Shown: positions 16,298-25,373, counted from the stretch's first letter. The stretch: DNA of 64,000 nucleotides from Pseudomonas sp. MIACH (GCF_001269925.1 NZ_LHVO01000063.1:1-64000); one strand, 5' to 3'. The notes: a model not told the origin generated them from the letters alone. Translations and numbers: made by a program.

Positions 16298-17878
16298 TTA
16301 CAGCGAATCGCGCGATGGCGTGCCATCCACCAGACGCTGGATGCGCAACGGGTTGGCGTTTTTCAACGCGTCGGGCAGCAGGCTGTCAGGGTAGTTCTGG
16401 AAGCACACCGGGCGCAGGAAACGGTCGATGGCCAAGGTGCCGACCGAGGTGCCACGGGCATCCGACGTCGCCGGATACGGGCCGCCATGCACCATCGAAT
16501 CGCAGACTTCGACGCCGGTCGGGTAGCCGTTGAGCAGGATGCGCCCGACTTTCTGTTCCAGCAGCGGCGTGAGTTCGGCGAACTGTTGAAAGTCTGCCGT
16601 TTCGCCAATGATCGTCGCCGTGAGCTGGCCGTGCAGGCCGTGCAAGGCGGCGCTGAGTTGGGCTTGATCAGCCACTTCGACAAACACCGTGGTAGGGCCG
16701 AAGACTTCTTCCTGCAGCACTTCATCGCCATCGATCAGCAAGCGCACATCGGCCTTGAACAGCTGCGGTTGCGCCTGATTGCCCGCCTGGGTGCTACCGG
16801 CCACATGCTGAATGCCAGGATGCGCCAGGAGTTTTTCCAGGCCTTTGCCGTAGCTGCTCAGGGTGCCGGCATTGAGCATGGTTTGCGCCGGTTGCTCACC
16901 GATCAATTGGGCGACCTGTTGGGTAAACGCAGTGAACTGCGGCGAGGCGATACCGATCACCAGGCCAGGGTTGGTGCAGAACTGGCCGCAGCCTTGCACC
17001 ACCGACGCGGTCAGATCCCGAGCGACCGCTTCCGCTCGCGCTTGCAGGGCTTGGGGCAGCACGATCACCGGGTTGATGCTCGACATCTCGGCAAACACCG
17101 GGATCGGCTGCGGGCGCGCCGCGGCCATATCGCACAAGGCGCGACCGCCCTTGAGCGAGCCGGTAAAGCCCACCGCCTGGATCGCCGGGTGCTTGACCAG
17201 CGCCTCACCGACGCCGCCGCCGAAGATCATGTTGAACACGCCCGCCGGCATTTCCGTGAGCTCGGCCGCGCGAATGATCGCATCAGCGACACACTCGGCC
17301 GTGGCCATATGCCCGCTGTGGGCCTTGAACACCACCGGGCAACCGGCCGCCAGCGCCGCTGCGGTATCGCCGCCGGCGGTGGAAAAGGCCAGGGGGAAGT
17401 TGCTCGCGCCAAACACGGCGACCGGGCCCAGGCCGATGCGGTATTGGCGCAGGTCCGGGCGTGGCAGCGGCTGGCGATCGGGTAACGCCTTGTCGATGCG
17501 TGCGCCGTAGAAATCACCGCGACGCAGCACCGTGGCGAACAGGCGCATCTGGCCACTGGTACGCCCACGCTCGCCTTTGATACGGGCGGCGGGCAGCGCG
17601 GTTTCGCGGCAGACCAGCTCGATGAAGTTATCGCTCAGGGCATCCAGTTCGTCGGCTATCGCGTCCAGGAACTGCGCGCGGCGCGCGGCACTCAACGCAC
17701 GGTACGCCGGATACGCCGCGGCGGCGGCCTTGGCGGCGGCATCCACCTCTTCCGGCGTGGCCTGGTAGAAGTCCTGCGGCAAGGCTTCGCCCGTGCTGGC
17801 GTCAACGCTGTGCAGCTTGATGCTGCCGTTGGCGCTGCGCTGGCCGCCGATGTAGTTGTGGCCGAGGAACTGGGTCAT
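16298..17878 (-). CDS. Alpha-ketoglutaric semialdehyde dehydrogenase (2,5-dioxovalerate dehydrogenase)
   Basis: NAD(P)-dependent aldehyde dehydrogenase of 526 residues, the last step of oxidative L-arabinose degradation (2,5-dioxopentanoate to 2-oxoglutarate). The active-site Cys is in GCGQFCTNPGLV (about residue 300) and the catalytic Glu in VFAEMSSINPV (about 265). The family hallmark FGASNFPLAFSTAGGDTAAA is characteristic of the KGSADH branch, as is the extended length. The ATG at 17878 follows the araD1 stop by 10 bp with GGAGAT as RBS. Confidence 0.93.
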   Translation of the reverse strand: MTQFLGHNYIGGQRSANGSIKLHSVDASTGEALPQDFYQATPEEVDAAAKAAAAAYPAYRALSAARRAQFLDAIADELDALSDNFIELVCRETALPAARIKGERGRTSGQMRLFATVLRRGDFYGARIDKALPDRQPLPRPDLRQYRIGLGPVAVFGASNFPLAFSTAGGDTAAALAAGCPVVFKAHSGHMATAECVADAIIRAAELTEMPAGVFNMIFGGGVGEALVKHPAIQAVGFTGSLKGGRALCDMAAARPQPIPVFAEMSSINPVIVLPQALQARAEAVARDLTASVVQGCGQFCTNPGLVIGIASPQFTAFTQQVAQLIGEQPAQTMLNAGTLSSYGKGLEKLLAHPGIQHVAGSTQAGNQAQPQLFKADVRLLIDGDEVLQEEVFGPTTVFVEVADQAQLSAALHGLHGQLTATIIGETADFQQFAELTPLLEQKVGRILLNGYPTGVEVCDSMVHGGPYPATSDARGTSVGTLAIDRFLRPVCFQNYPDSLLPDALKNANPLRIQRLVDGTPSRDSL

Positions 17879-17888
17879 GTTGATCTCC

Positions 17889-18881
17889 TTAAAGGGGGGT
17901 GACTTGGCCGGGTTCAAATGCCGCCTCGCTGCTGCCGACGCCATTGACCAACGGCGCGCCGAACTCGGCCTGGCTGATCTCGAACACATCGCCCGGTTGG
18001 GTACGTATACCATCGGCGAATGACAGCGTGGCGGTGCCGAAGAAGTGAATGTGCACATCGCCCGGCTTGAGGAACTGGCGGTATTTGAAGTGGTGGTACT
18101 CGAGGTTTTCCAGGCTGTGGCACATATTGGCCTCGCCACTGAGGAATTCGTTCCGCCAGATTTCCTCGCCGTTACGCAGGATGCGGCTGGTGCCGGCCAG
18201 GTGCTGGGGCAACTCGCCCACGCGCAGTTCGGGGCCGTAGCTGCAGCTGCGCAGCTTGGAATGGGCCAGGTACAGGTAGTTCTTGCGCTCCATGATGTGG
18301 TCGGAGAACTCGTTGCCCACCGCAAAACCCAGGCGATAGGGCTTGCTGTCCGGGCCGATCACATACAGGCCGCCGATTTCCGGTTCTTCACCGGCGTCTT
18401 CGGCAAACGGTGGCACCGGAAAGGCTTCGCCTGGGCGCACGACGATGCTGCCGTCGCCCTTGTAGAACCATTCCGGTTGCACGCCGGCCTGGCCGGCAGC
18501 AGGCTTGCCGCCCTCCACGCCCCATTTGAAGATGCGCATGGTGTCGGTCAAGGTGCTCTCATCGCCGGCCTGCTGGTGCATTTTGTCCCGCGCCGAGGCG
18601 CTGCCCAGGTGGGTCAGGCCGGTGCCGCTGATAAGCATATGGGCCGGGTCCGGGTGGTCCAGCGGCGGCAAAATCTTCAGGTCGGCCAGCAGTGCGGCGT
18701 AGTCATGGCTGTCGCCCAGGCCCAGGCTCTCGACCTGCTGCTGCAACTTGACGCCCGCCTCGATGGCGGCCAGCGCCAGTTCGCGCACGCTGCGCGCGGT
18801 ACGCACTTCGCGCACTGTGGCGCCTTCTACAACGCCGACCCGGCGTTCACCGTTGCTTGACTCGAACTGAACTAAACGCAT
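17889..18881 (-). CDS. araD1: AraD1/GguC family protein, fumarylacetoacetate-hydrolase fold (probable 2-keto-3-deoxy-L-arabonate dehydratase)
   Basis: 330-residue protein of the GguC branch of the FAH superfamily. The metal-binding acidic cluster is visible as EEPEIGGLYVIG, followed by GFAVGNEFSDHIMERKNYLYLA and a late GDVHIHFFGTATLSF. Its place between the MFS permease and KGSADH genes matches the pathway step from 2-keto-3-deoxy-L-arabonate to 2-oxoglutarate semialdehyde. In Azospirillum that step is done by an unrelated DHDPS-family enzyme, which is not encoded here. The reaction is inferred from context and reported family function. Confidence 0.8.
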   Translation of the reverse strand: MRLVQFESSNGERRVGVVEGATVREVRTARSVRELALAAIEAGVKLQQQVESLGLGDSHDYAALLADLKILPPLDHPDPAHMLISGTGLTHLGSASARDKMHQQAGDESTLTDTMRIFKWGVEGGKPAAGQAGVQPEWFYKGDGSIVVRPGEAFPVPPFAEDAGEEPEIGGLYVIGPDSKPYRLGFAVGNEFSDHIMERKNYLYLAHSKLRSCSYGPELRVGELPQHLAGTSRILRNGEEIWRNEFLSGEANMCHSLENLEYHHFKYRQFLKPGDVHIHFFGTATLSFADGIRTQPGDVFEISQAEFGAPLVNGVGSSEAAFEPGQVTPL

Positions 18882-18896
18882 GAAACTTCTCCCAGA

Positions 18897-20219
18897 TTAA
18901 GTACGTGTGGCGCCACGGGCGCTGGCGGCGAATTGATCGGCGGGCAGTACGTGCTTGCGCTCCAGCAGGCGGTAGACCACGCCGGTCAAGACCAGCCCGA
19001 ACACCATGACCCCGGACAGGAAGTACAAGCCCGAGGCGAGGTTGCCGGTGTATTCCTTGAGTGCACCGATCACGAATGGACCGATATAGCCGCCGAGGTT
19101 GCCCACCGAGTTGATCAAGGCAATGCCCGCCGCCGCACTGGCGCCGGCAAAGAAGCGCCCCGGCAAGGTCCAGAACACTGCGGTGCAGGAAAACATCGCA
19201 AACGCCGCCAGGCACAGCGCGGCCATTTGCAGCACCGGCACACTCAGCCAGGCGCTGAAAAACAGGCCGATGGCACCCAGCACATACAGCACGGCCAGGT
19301 GGCCGTAGCGATCATTCAGGCGGTCGGAACTGCGCGGGATGATCAGCAGGCCGATGATGCCGAAGATGTACGGCACGGCGGAGATAAAGCCGGTGACCAG
19401 GTCGGTGCCGCCAAACTGTTTGATCAGGGTCGGCAGCCACAGGCCCAGGCCGTAAATGCTCAGGGTCACCGGCAGGTAGAACAGCGCCAGCAGCAGCACA
19501 CGTTTGTCCTTGAGGGCATGCAGCGGATTGCCGTGGCGGGTCTGGCCGTAGGCTTGCAGGTCCTTGGCCAATTCATCGGTGAGCCAGGTTTTTTCCGCGT
19601 CGCTCATCCATTTGACCTGCTTGGGGCCATCCGGCAGGTAGCGCAGCACTGGCCAGGTCAGCAGGATCGCCGGGGTGCCGATCACGATGAACAGCCACTG
19701 CCAGCCATGCAGGCCGAGGATGCCGTCCATGCCCAGCAGGCCGCCGGACACGGGGCCGGTGATCATCATCGCAATCGGTTGGGAGAGGATGAACAGCCCG
19801 AGGATCTTGCCGCGATGGCGCACCGGGAACCATTGGGTGATGTAGTACAGGACGCCGGGAAAGAATCCGGCTTCGGCCGCGCCGAGCAGGAAGCGCATCA
19901 CATAGAAGCTGTGCGGCCCTTGCACGAAGGCCATGCCGATGGTGATCGCGCCCCAGGTGATCATGATCCGCGCGAACCAACGCCGTGCGCCAAAGCGGTC
20001 GAGCATCAGGTTGCTGGGGATCTCGAAGAGGAAGTAGCCGATAAAGAACAACCCCGCGCCCAGGCCATAGGCCGCATCGCCGATACCGACGTCGGCGCCC
20101 ATGTGCAACTTGGCAAAGCCCACGGCGGAGCGGTCCACGTAGGCGATCAGGTACAGCAGGATCAGGAAGGGAATCAGTTTCAGCGTGATGCGCCGAATAA
20201 GCCGCAGTTCCTGGCTCAT
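18897..20219 (-). CDS. MFS transporter, anion:cation symporter (ACS) family
   Basis: Inner-membrane permease of 440 residues with 12 predicted hydrophobic segments and the ACS-family features LIAYVDRSAVGFAKL (TM1), FEIPSNLMLDRFGARRW (loop 2-3) and LLGAAEAGFFPGVLYY (TM4). ACS members carry sugar acids and similar anions, so L-arabonate or another aldonate is likely. It is first gene of the araD1-KGSADH-lactonase-araFGH run and divergent from arabonate dehydratase. The ATG at 20219 is chosen over an upstream start; on its strand AACAACAATCGGAG precedes it, a Crc-like motif. Confidence 0.87.
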   Translation of the reverse strand: MSQELRLIRRITLKLIPFLILLYLIAYVDRSAVGFAKLHMGADVGIGDAAYGLGAGLFFIGYFLFEIPSNLMLDRFGARRWFARIMITWGAITIGMAFVQGPHSFYVMRFLLGAAEAGFFPGVLYYITQWFPVRHRGKILGLFILSQPIAMMITGPVSGGLLGMDGILGLHGWQWLFIVIGTPAILLTWPVLRYLPDGPKQVKWMSDAEKTWLTDELAKDLQAYGQTRHGNPLHALKDKRVLLLALFYLPVTLSIYGLGLWLPTLIKQFGGTDLVTGFISAVPYIFGIIGLLIIPRSSDRLNDRYGHLAVLYVLGAIGLFFSAWLSVPVLQMAALCLAAFAMFSCTAVFWTLPGRFFAGASAAAGIALINSVGNLGGYIGPFVIGALKEYTGNLASGLYFLSGVMVFGLVLTGVVYRLLERKHVLPADQFAASARGATRT

Positions 20220-20230
20220 GGGGGTCGATC

Positions 20231-20247
20231 TCCGATTGTTGTTCTTA
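20231..20247 (-). promoter_or_regulatory. A-rich Crc/Hfq-type motif at the MFS gene RBS
   Basis: On the minus strand AAGAACAACAATCGGAGA merges an AANAANAA-like run with the Shine-Dalgarno sequence of the arabonate-type permease gene. Confidence 0.4.
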
Positions 20248-20307
20248 TAGAAGCTCGGGGGACGCCTCTCGCGAAAATCCGCCAGGGTCATACCTCAGTT
20301 AAGCCAG

Positions 20308-20326
20308 ACTATATAGTAGGACTATT
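20308..20326. promoter_or_regulatory. Candidate GntR operator in the arabonate dehydratase/MFS divergent promoter
   Basis: The palindrome ACTATATAGT (20309-20318) overlaps TAGTAGGACTATT (20314-20326), which recurs almost exactly before the aldose epimerase/SDR pair. A related ATATAGTCATAC lies nearer the arabonate dehydratase start (20385-20396). TAGT-N3-ACTA symmetry fits GntR/FadR operators. Confidence 0.5.
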
Positions 20327-20412
20327 TGCAAAACAACTCTTCCAAAGCATCGATTTTGCGCTTATGTTTAAGCACGCATAGAACATATAGTCATACAATA
20401 AGAGAGTCGATC

Positions 20413-22149
20413 ATGTCTGATAAAAAGCCCGGCCTACGCTCCGCCCAGTGGTTTGGTACCGCCGACAAAAACGGCTTTATGTACCGCAGCTGGATGAAGA
20501 ACCAGGGCATTGCCGACCATCAGTTTCATGGCAAGCCGATCATCGGTATCTGCAATACCTGGTCGGAGCTGACCCCATGCAACGCGCATTTCCGCCAGAT
20601 CGCCGAGCACGTCAAACGTGGCGTGATCGAGGCCGGTGGCTTCCCGGTGGAATTCCCGGTGTTCTCCAACGGCGAATCCAACCTGCGCCCCACCGCCATG
20701 CTCACCCGCAACCTGGCGAGCATGGACGTGGAGGAAGCGATTCGCGGCAACCCGATTGACGGTGTGGTGCTGCTGACCGGCTGCGACAAAACCACCCCGG
20801 CCCTGCTGATGGGCGCCGCCAGTTGCGACGTGCCGGCCATCGTGGTCACCGGCGGGCCGATGCTCAACGGCAAGCACAAGGGCCAGGACATCGGCTCGGG
20901 CACCGTGGTGTGGCAGCTCAGTGAACAGGTCAAGGCCGGCACCATTACCCTGGATGACTTCCTCGCGGCCGAAGGCGGCATGTCGCGTTCGGCGGGCACC
21001 TGCAACACCATGGGCACCGCGTCGACCATGGCCTGCATGGCCGAGGCACTGGGCACCTCCCTACCCCACAACGCAGCGATCCCGGCGGTGGATGCGCGGC
21101 GTTATGTATTGGCCCACATGTCCGGCATGCGTGCAGTGGAGATGGTGCGCGAAGACTTGAAGCTGTCGAAGATCCTCACCAAGGAAGCGTTTGAAAACGC
21201 CATCCGCGTGAACGCCGCCATCGGTGGTTCGACCAACGCCGTGATCCACTTGAAAGCCATCGCCGGGCGCATCGGCGTCGAGCTCGACCTGGACGACTGG
21301 ACCCGCATCGGTCGCGGCATGCCGACCATCGTCGACCTGCAACCGTCCGGGCGCTTCCTGATGGAAGAGTTCTACTACGCCGGTGGCCTGCCCGCCGTGC
21401 TGCGTCGCCTCGGCGAAGCCAACCTGATCCCGCACCCGAACGCCTTGACCGTCAACGGCAAGACCCTGGGCGAGAACACCAAGGACTCGCCGATCTACGG
21501 CCAGGACGAAGTGATCCGCACCCTCGACAACCCGATCCGCGCCGACGGTGGCATCTGCGTGCTGCGCGGCAACCTGGCGCCACTCGGTGCGGTGCTCAAG
21601 CCTTCAGCGGCCAGCGCCGAGCTGATGCAGCATCGCGGCCGTGCGGTGGTGTTCGAGAACTTCGACATGTACAAGGCGCGCATCAACGACCCGGAACTGG
21701 ACGTGGACGCCAACTCGATCCTGGTCATGAAAAACTGCGGGCCCAAGGGTTACCCGGGCATGGCCGAAGTCGGCAACATGGGCTTGCCGGCCAAACTGCT
21801 GGCCCAGGGCGTGACCGATATGGTGCGGATCTCCGATGCGCGCATGAGCGGCACCGCCTACGGCACCGTGGTCTTGCACGTGGCGCCGGAAGCCGCTGCC
21901 GGTGGACCGTTGGCCACGGTGAAGGAAGGTGACTGGATCGAACTCGACTGCGCCAACGGTCGCCTGCACCTGGACATCCCCGACGCAGAGCTGGCGGCGC
22001 GCATGGCCGACCTGAAGCCGCCGCAGAACCTGATCGTCGGCGGCTACCGCCAGCTGTACATCGACCATGTGCTGCAGGCCGACCAGGGTTGCGACTTTGA
22101 CTTCCTGGTGGGTTGCCGTGGGGCTGAAGTCCCCCGGCATTCCCACTAA
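20413..22149 (+). CDS. araC: L-arabonate dehydratase (IlvD/Edd family)
   Basis: Fe-S dehydratase of 578 residues converting L-arabonate to 2-keto-3-deoxy-L-arabonate. Conserved IlvD/Edd cysteines are in ICNTWSELTPCN (about residue 57), LTGCDKTTPALLMGAAS (about 125) and SAGTCNTMGTASTMA (about 200), probably ligating a [2Fe-2S] cluster. The substrate loop ARMSGTAYGTVVLH is near residue 480. Length and motifs match sugar-acid dehydratases of the AraC/XylD subgroup rather than IlvD proper. The ATG at 20413 has AGAGAG upstream. The GntR regulator gene follows 48 bp downstream. The name refers to the Azospirillum pathway, not the E. coli regulator. Confidence 0.92.
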   Translation: MSDKKPGLRSAQWFGTADKNGFMYRSWMKNQGIADHQFHGKPIIGICNTWSELTPCNAHFRQIAEHVKRGVIEAGGFPVEFPVFSNGESNLRPTAMLTRNLASMDVEEAIRGNPIDGVVLLTGCDKTTPALLMGAASCDVPAIVVTGGPMLNGKHKGQDIGSGTVVWQLSEQVKAGTITLDDFLAAEGGMSRSAGTCNTMGTASTMACMAEALGTSLPHNAAIPAVDARRYVLAHMSGMRAVEMVREDLKLSKILTKEAFENAIRVNAAIGGSTNAVIHLKAIAGRIGVELDLDDWTRIGRGMPTIVDLQPSGRFLMEEFYYAGGLPAVLRRLGEANLIPHPNALTVNGKTLGENTKDSPIYGQDEVIRTLDNPIRADGGICVLRGNLAPLGAVLKPSAASAELMQHRGRAVVFENFDMYKARINDPELDVDANSILVMKNCGPKGYPGMAEVGNMGLPAKLLAQGVTDMVRISDARMSGTAYGTVVLHVAPEAAAGGPLATVKEGDWIELDCANGRLHLDIPDAELAARMADLKPPQNLIVGGYRQLYIDHVLQADQGCDFDFLVGCRGAEVPRHSH

Positions 22150-22197
22150 TTGGGATGCTATGATGCCGCGAATTTAAGTCAGAGCATCCCTGTCGTT

Positions 22198-22920
22198 ATG
22201 GATCACCAGCCGCCCAAGCCGCGCAAGAGCATGCATGCCCAGATCGTTCAGGACTTGGGCATGCACATCGTTTCAGGTCGCTTCAAGCCCGAAGAACGGT
22301 TGCCCATGGAGGCCACGCTCTGCGAGGAGTACAAGGTCAGTCGTTCGGTATTGCGCGAGGCGACCCGGGTGCTCAGCGCCAAGGGCCTGGTGTATTCCAA
22401 GCCGCGGGTGGGCGCGGTGGTGCGGCCGCGCTTGAAATGGCACCTGCTCGACCCGGACGTGTTGTCCTGGTTGATGCAGTCCACTCCCCACAGTGAATTC
22501 TTCAACACCTTGGCCGGTGTGCGTCGCATCCTCGAGCCGGAGATCGCCGCCATGGCCGCGACCACCGCCACCGATGAAGACATCGCCACCATCGAAAAAG
22601 CCTACCTGGGCATGGAAACCGCGCAGACCCACGAACAGCTGTTGCAGGCCGACCTGGACTTCCACCGCGCCATCGCCGACGCCACCCGCAACGACCTGCT
22701 CGCCTATATGTGCAACATGCTGTCGTTGCCGCTGCGCGAGTCGATCAACATCACCAACCGCCGCCCGGACATCCAGGGCCTGAGCCTGCCCCGGCACAAG
22801 GCGATCCTCACCGCGATAAAAAACCGCGACGCCCTTGGCGCACGGCATGCTTCGCTGGTGCAGTTGGATGACACGCGGGTGGCGTTGGATACGGTGATGA
22901 ATGTGCTCACGCCGTTGTAA
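22198..22920 (+). CDS. GntR-family regulator, FadR subgroup (FCD domain)
   Basis: Transcription factor of 240 residues. The winged helix covers about residues 10-75 (RLPMEATLCEEYKVSRSVLREATRVL). The FCD effector domain shows the metal-binding pattern D-x3-H in LDFHRAIADAT, with further histidines in LPRHKAIL and GARHASLV. It lies directly downstream of arabonate dehydratase. A repressor of the arabinose genes sensing a sugar-acid intermediate is the likely role. A shared TAGTAGRACTATT motif occurs at two promoters of this module. Confidence 0.87.
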   Translation: MDHQPPKPRKSMHAQIVQDLGMHIVSGRFKPEERLPMEATLCEEYKVSRSVLREATRVLSAKGLVYSKPRVGAVVRPRLKWHLLDPDVLSWLMQSTPHSEFFNTLAGVRRILEPEIAAMAATTATDEDIATIEKAYLGMETAQTHEQLLQADLDFHRAIADATRNDLLAYMCNMLSLPLRESINITNRRPDIQGLSLPRHKAILTAIKNRDALGARHASLVQLDDTRVALDTVMNVLTPL

Positions 22921-22932
22921 TGTAAACGCAAT

Positions 22933-23029
22933 CAAATGTGGGAGGGGGCTTGCCCCGATGACGGTGGATCAGTCATAGCAACATCGACTGGTCTACCGCT
23001 ATCGGGAGCAAGCCCCCTCCCACATTGAA
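22933..23029. repeat. REP doublet
   Basis: AAATGTGGGAGGGGGCTTGC and an inverted ATCGGGAGCAAGCCCCC copy separate the convergent gntR and TonB-receptor genes. Confidence 0.9.
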
Positions 23030-23042
23030 GCTGTGCAGGCTG

Positions 23043-25169
23043 TTAGAGGGTGTAGGCGATGCCGACCTGCACCGTGCGCGGTTCGCCTGGGTAGGCGTAT
23101 ACGTTGCCAAACGCACCTTCTTCATAGTCCCGATTGAACAGATTCTTCACATCCAGGTTCAGCCGCACCTTGTCGTTGACCTTGTAGTAGCTGAGCAGGT
23201 CGACCACGGTGTAGGCGTCCATCGAGAAGGCATTGTTGGAGGTCTGCCCGGCCCGCTCATCCACATACTTGCCACCCGCGCCCAAGCCCAGGCCCTTGAG
23301 GGCGCCGTCCTGGAATTCGTAGACGTTGAGCAGGCTGAAGCTGTTGCGCGGGATGTTCAGCAAACGCGTGCCGGTGCGCAGGGTGTTGTCCTTGGTCACT
23401 TCGGCGTCCACATAGGCATAGCCACCGATCACACGCCACTCGGGGGTGATATTGCCCGCCACGTTCAAGTCGAAACCACGGCTGCGCACCTGGCCGGCGG
23501 CGACGCTGAAGGTTGAGTCGAGAGGGTCGGTGGTGAGCACGTTTTTCTTCTCGATCTGGTAGATCGCGGCGTCGACGCTGAGTTGACGGTCCAGGGCTTC
23601 CCACTTGATGCCCATCTCGTAGGATTTGCCTTTCTCCGGTTCAAAACCACCGCCCTGGCGACTGGCGCCGGTGTTGGGCTTGAACGAACGCGCGGCGTCG
23701 GCGTAGACCGCGACGGTGTCGGTAAGGTCATAGATCACGCCGACGCGTGGGGTGACGGCGTTGTCGCTGGCTTCCCAGCTTTTACCGCCCGGCACGTAGG
23801 TGTGGTAGTCGTGTTCAAAGCGCTCGAAGCGTGCGCCGGCAAGGACTTTCAAACGCTCGGTCAGGGCCACCTGGTCCTGCACAAAAGCGGCGTAAGTCTT
23901 GAGGTTTTCCTTGTCGTGGGTCGGCGTGCGTGTGAGGTTCGGGCGCGCCTGGCCGTAGACCGGGTTGAAGATGTCGATGGTGTAGGCCCCCACCGCGCCA
24001 CTGGAGCGCTGGATGATCGACTTATAGTCGTAGTCTTCGAACTCGACGCCGGTGAGCAAGGTGTGATCGAAACCGCCGGTGGAGAAATGCCCGGTGAGGT
24101 TGAGCTGAGTGTCTTTATCGGTCCACTCCAGCTTGCGGTAGTTGAAGTTCCGGCCCAGTGTGCGCCCATCGGCGGCCAGGCCGTTGGCTTCAATGGCGTT
24201 GCCTTGCAGGGTGCCGTCGAGCCATTGGAAACCGCCGCCCAGGGTCCAGTTGTCATTGAGCAGGTGCTCGAAACGCAGCTGCGCCATGCTGTTGTCGTTG
24301 TGCAGTTTGCCGACGTCTTTTTCACCCCAGAAGGTGTCGCGCGAGGCGGTGCCTTTTTGATTGGGGTAGCGCGTCAGGCCACGGTCCAGCGGGTGGTTGT
24401 TGCGCATGAAATCGCCTTCGAAGATCACCTTGGTGTCATCGCTGGCCTGCCAGGTGATCACCGGCGTCACGCCGTAGCGTTCGGTTTCGACGTGATCACG
24501 GAACGTGTCACCGCCCTCGCCCACCACGTTCAGGCGATAGGCCAGGCGACCTTGTTCGTCCAGCGGGCCGGAGGCGTCGAGGGTGGCGCGCTGCATGCCT
24601 TGGTCATCCAGTTGGCTGCCGAGGGTCACGGTCGGCTCGGCCAGCGGTTGCTTGGAGACCACGTTGAAAGTGCCGCCGGGATCGCCACGGCCATACAGCA
24701 TGGTCGCCGGACCGCGCAGTACTTCGAGGCGTTCGATGGTGTTGGCGTCCGGCATGTTCGGGTAGCCGCGGTTGATCGGGAAACCATTGCGGTAGAACTC
24801 GCCGGTGGTGAAGCCACGTACGGTGAAGGTGGTGAGCCCCTGCCCGCCGAAGTTGTTGGCGCGGCCCACGCCGCCGGCGTAGTCCAGTGCGTCCTGCAAG
24901 CGGGTGGCGCCGATGTCTTCGACCACATCCTTGGACACGACGCTGATGGACTGCGGGGTTTCATGAATCGAGGTGTCGGTGCGCGTCGCACTCGCGGAAC
25001 GTGTGGCGTGGTAGCCCTTGACCGGCCCTTGAGCTGTCTCGTAGTCCGCCTCGCCTGTGACATTGGTGGCCTGCAGCTCAAGACTGGCCTTGTCGGCAGG
25101 GACAACCTCTGCCCAGGTGAAAGGGGAAAACGCCTGAAGCACACAGAGGGAAATCAAGGTACGACGCAT
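23043..25169 (-). CDS. TonB-dependent siderophore receptor
   Basis: Outer-membrane ferric-siderophore transporter of 708 residues. The signal peptide ends near FTWAEV. The plug domain includes HETPQSISVVSKDVVED, DALDYAGGVGRANNFGGQG and the late-plug motif RLEVLRGPATMLYGRGDPGG (about residues 148-167). The rest is a 22-strand beta barrel closing with VQVGIAYTL. There is no N-terminal signalling (STN) domain, so it is not a FecA-type transducer. The ligand, probably a hydroxamate by family resemblance, cannot be fixed. The ATG at 25169 gives a proper signal peptide. Confidence 0.9.
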   Translation of the reverse strand: MRRTLISLCVLQAFSPFTWAEVVPADKASLELQATNVTGEADYETAQGPVKGYHATRSASATRTDTSIHETPQSISVVSKDVVEDIGATRLQDALDYAGGVGRANNFGGQGLTTFTVRGFTTGEFYRNGFPINRGYPNMPDANTIERLEVLRGPATMLYGRGDPGGTFNVVSKQPLAEPTVTLGSQLDDQGMQRATLDASGPLDEQGRLAYRLNVVGEGGDTFRDHVETERYGVTPVITWQASDDTKVIFEGDFMRNNHPLDRGLTRYPNQKGTASRDTFWGEKDVGKLHNDNSMAQLRFEHLLNDNWTLGGGFQWLDGTLQGNAIEANGLAADGRTLGRNFNYRKLEWTDKDTQLNLTGHFSTGGFDHTLLTGVEFEDYDYKSIIQRSSGAVGAYTIDIFNPVYGQARPNLTRTPTHDKENLKTYAAFVQDQVALTERLKVLAGARFERFEHDYHTYVPGGKSWEASDNAVTPRVGVIYDLTDTVAVYADAARSFKPNTGASRQGGGFEPEKGKSYEMGIKWEALDRQLSVDAAIYQIEKKNVLTTDPLDSTFSVAAGQVRSRGFDLNVAGNITPEWRVIGGYAYVDAEVTKDNTLRTGTRLLNIPRNSFSLLNVYEFQDGALKGLGLGAGGKYVDERAGQTSNNAFSMDAYTVVDLLSYYKVNDKVRLNLDVKNLFNRDYEEGAFGNVYAYPGEPRTVQVGIAYTL

Positions 25170-25229
25170 GGATGTTGAACCTAGTGAATGAGCCAGAAGG
25201 GGCGGCAAACCTGCCAAAAAACGCGGGAA

Positions 25230-25274
25230 TGGTATACCAAGTCATTCGCGTTTGACATCTGTTCTCATTCACTA
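25230..25274. promoter_or_regulatory. TonB-receptor promoter region with TGGTATACCA palindrome and weak Fur-like box
   Basis: TGGTATACCA at 25230-25239 is a perfect palindrome that recurs exactly at 38978-38987 and 44378-44387. It may alternatively serve as a -10 element on the minus strand (TATACC). At 25258-25274 the minus strand reads AGTGAATGAGAACAGA, sharing the AATGAGAA hexamer region of Fur boxes. Confidence 0.3.
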
Positions 25275-25324
25275 TTTTTCAGGTAACCGCTTTGTATCGA
25301 TATGCAGGAAATTGGACGCGAGGC

Positions 25325-25373
25325 AAATGTGGGAGGGGGTAAGTCGAATCGTCGCACCGCCCCTCCCACATTT
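25325..25373. terminator. REP-variant hairpin downstream of xenA
   Basis: Perfect 14-bp arms AAATGTGGGAGGGG / CCCCTCCCACATTT enclose 21 bases that include AAGTCGAATCGTCGCACCG. The same insert and right arm recur at 33514-33546, so it is a REP subtype. It lies between xenA and the TonB receptor gene and probably terminates xenA. Confidence 0.65.

Noticed and set aside
18933..20381. 482-codon plus-strand frame opposite the MFS gene
   Set aside because: It mirrors the transmembrane gene in antisense and encodes a His/Gln-rich sequence with no recognisable domain.
22150..22197. Upstream start for the GntR gene directly after the arabonate dehydratase stop
   Set aside because: The extra 16 codons lack family similarity and an RBS; ATG 22198 gives the usual N-terminus.
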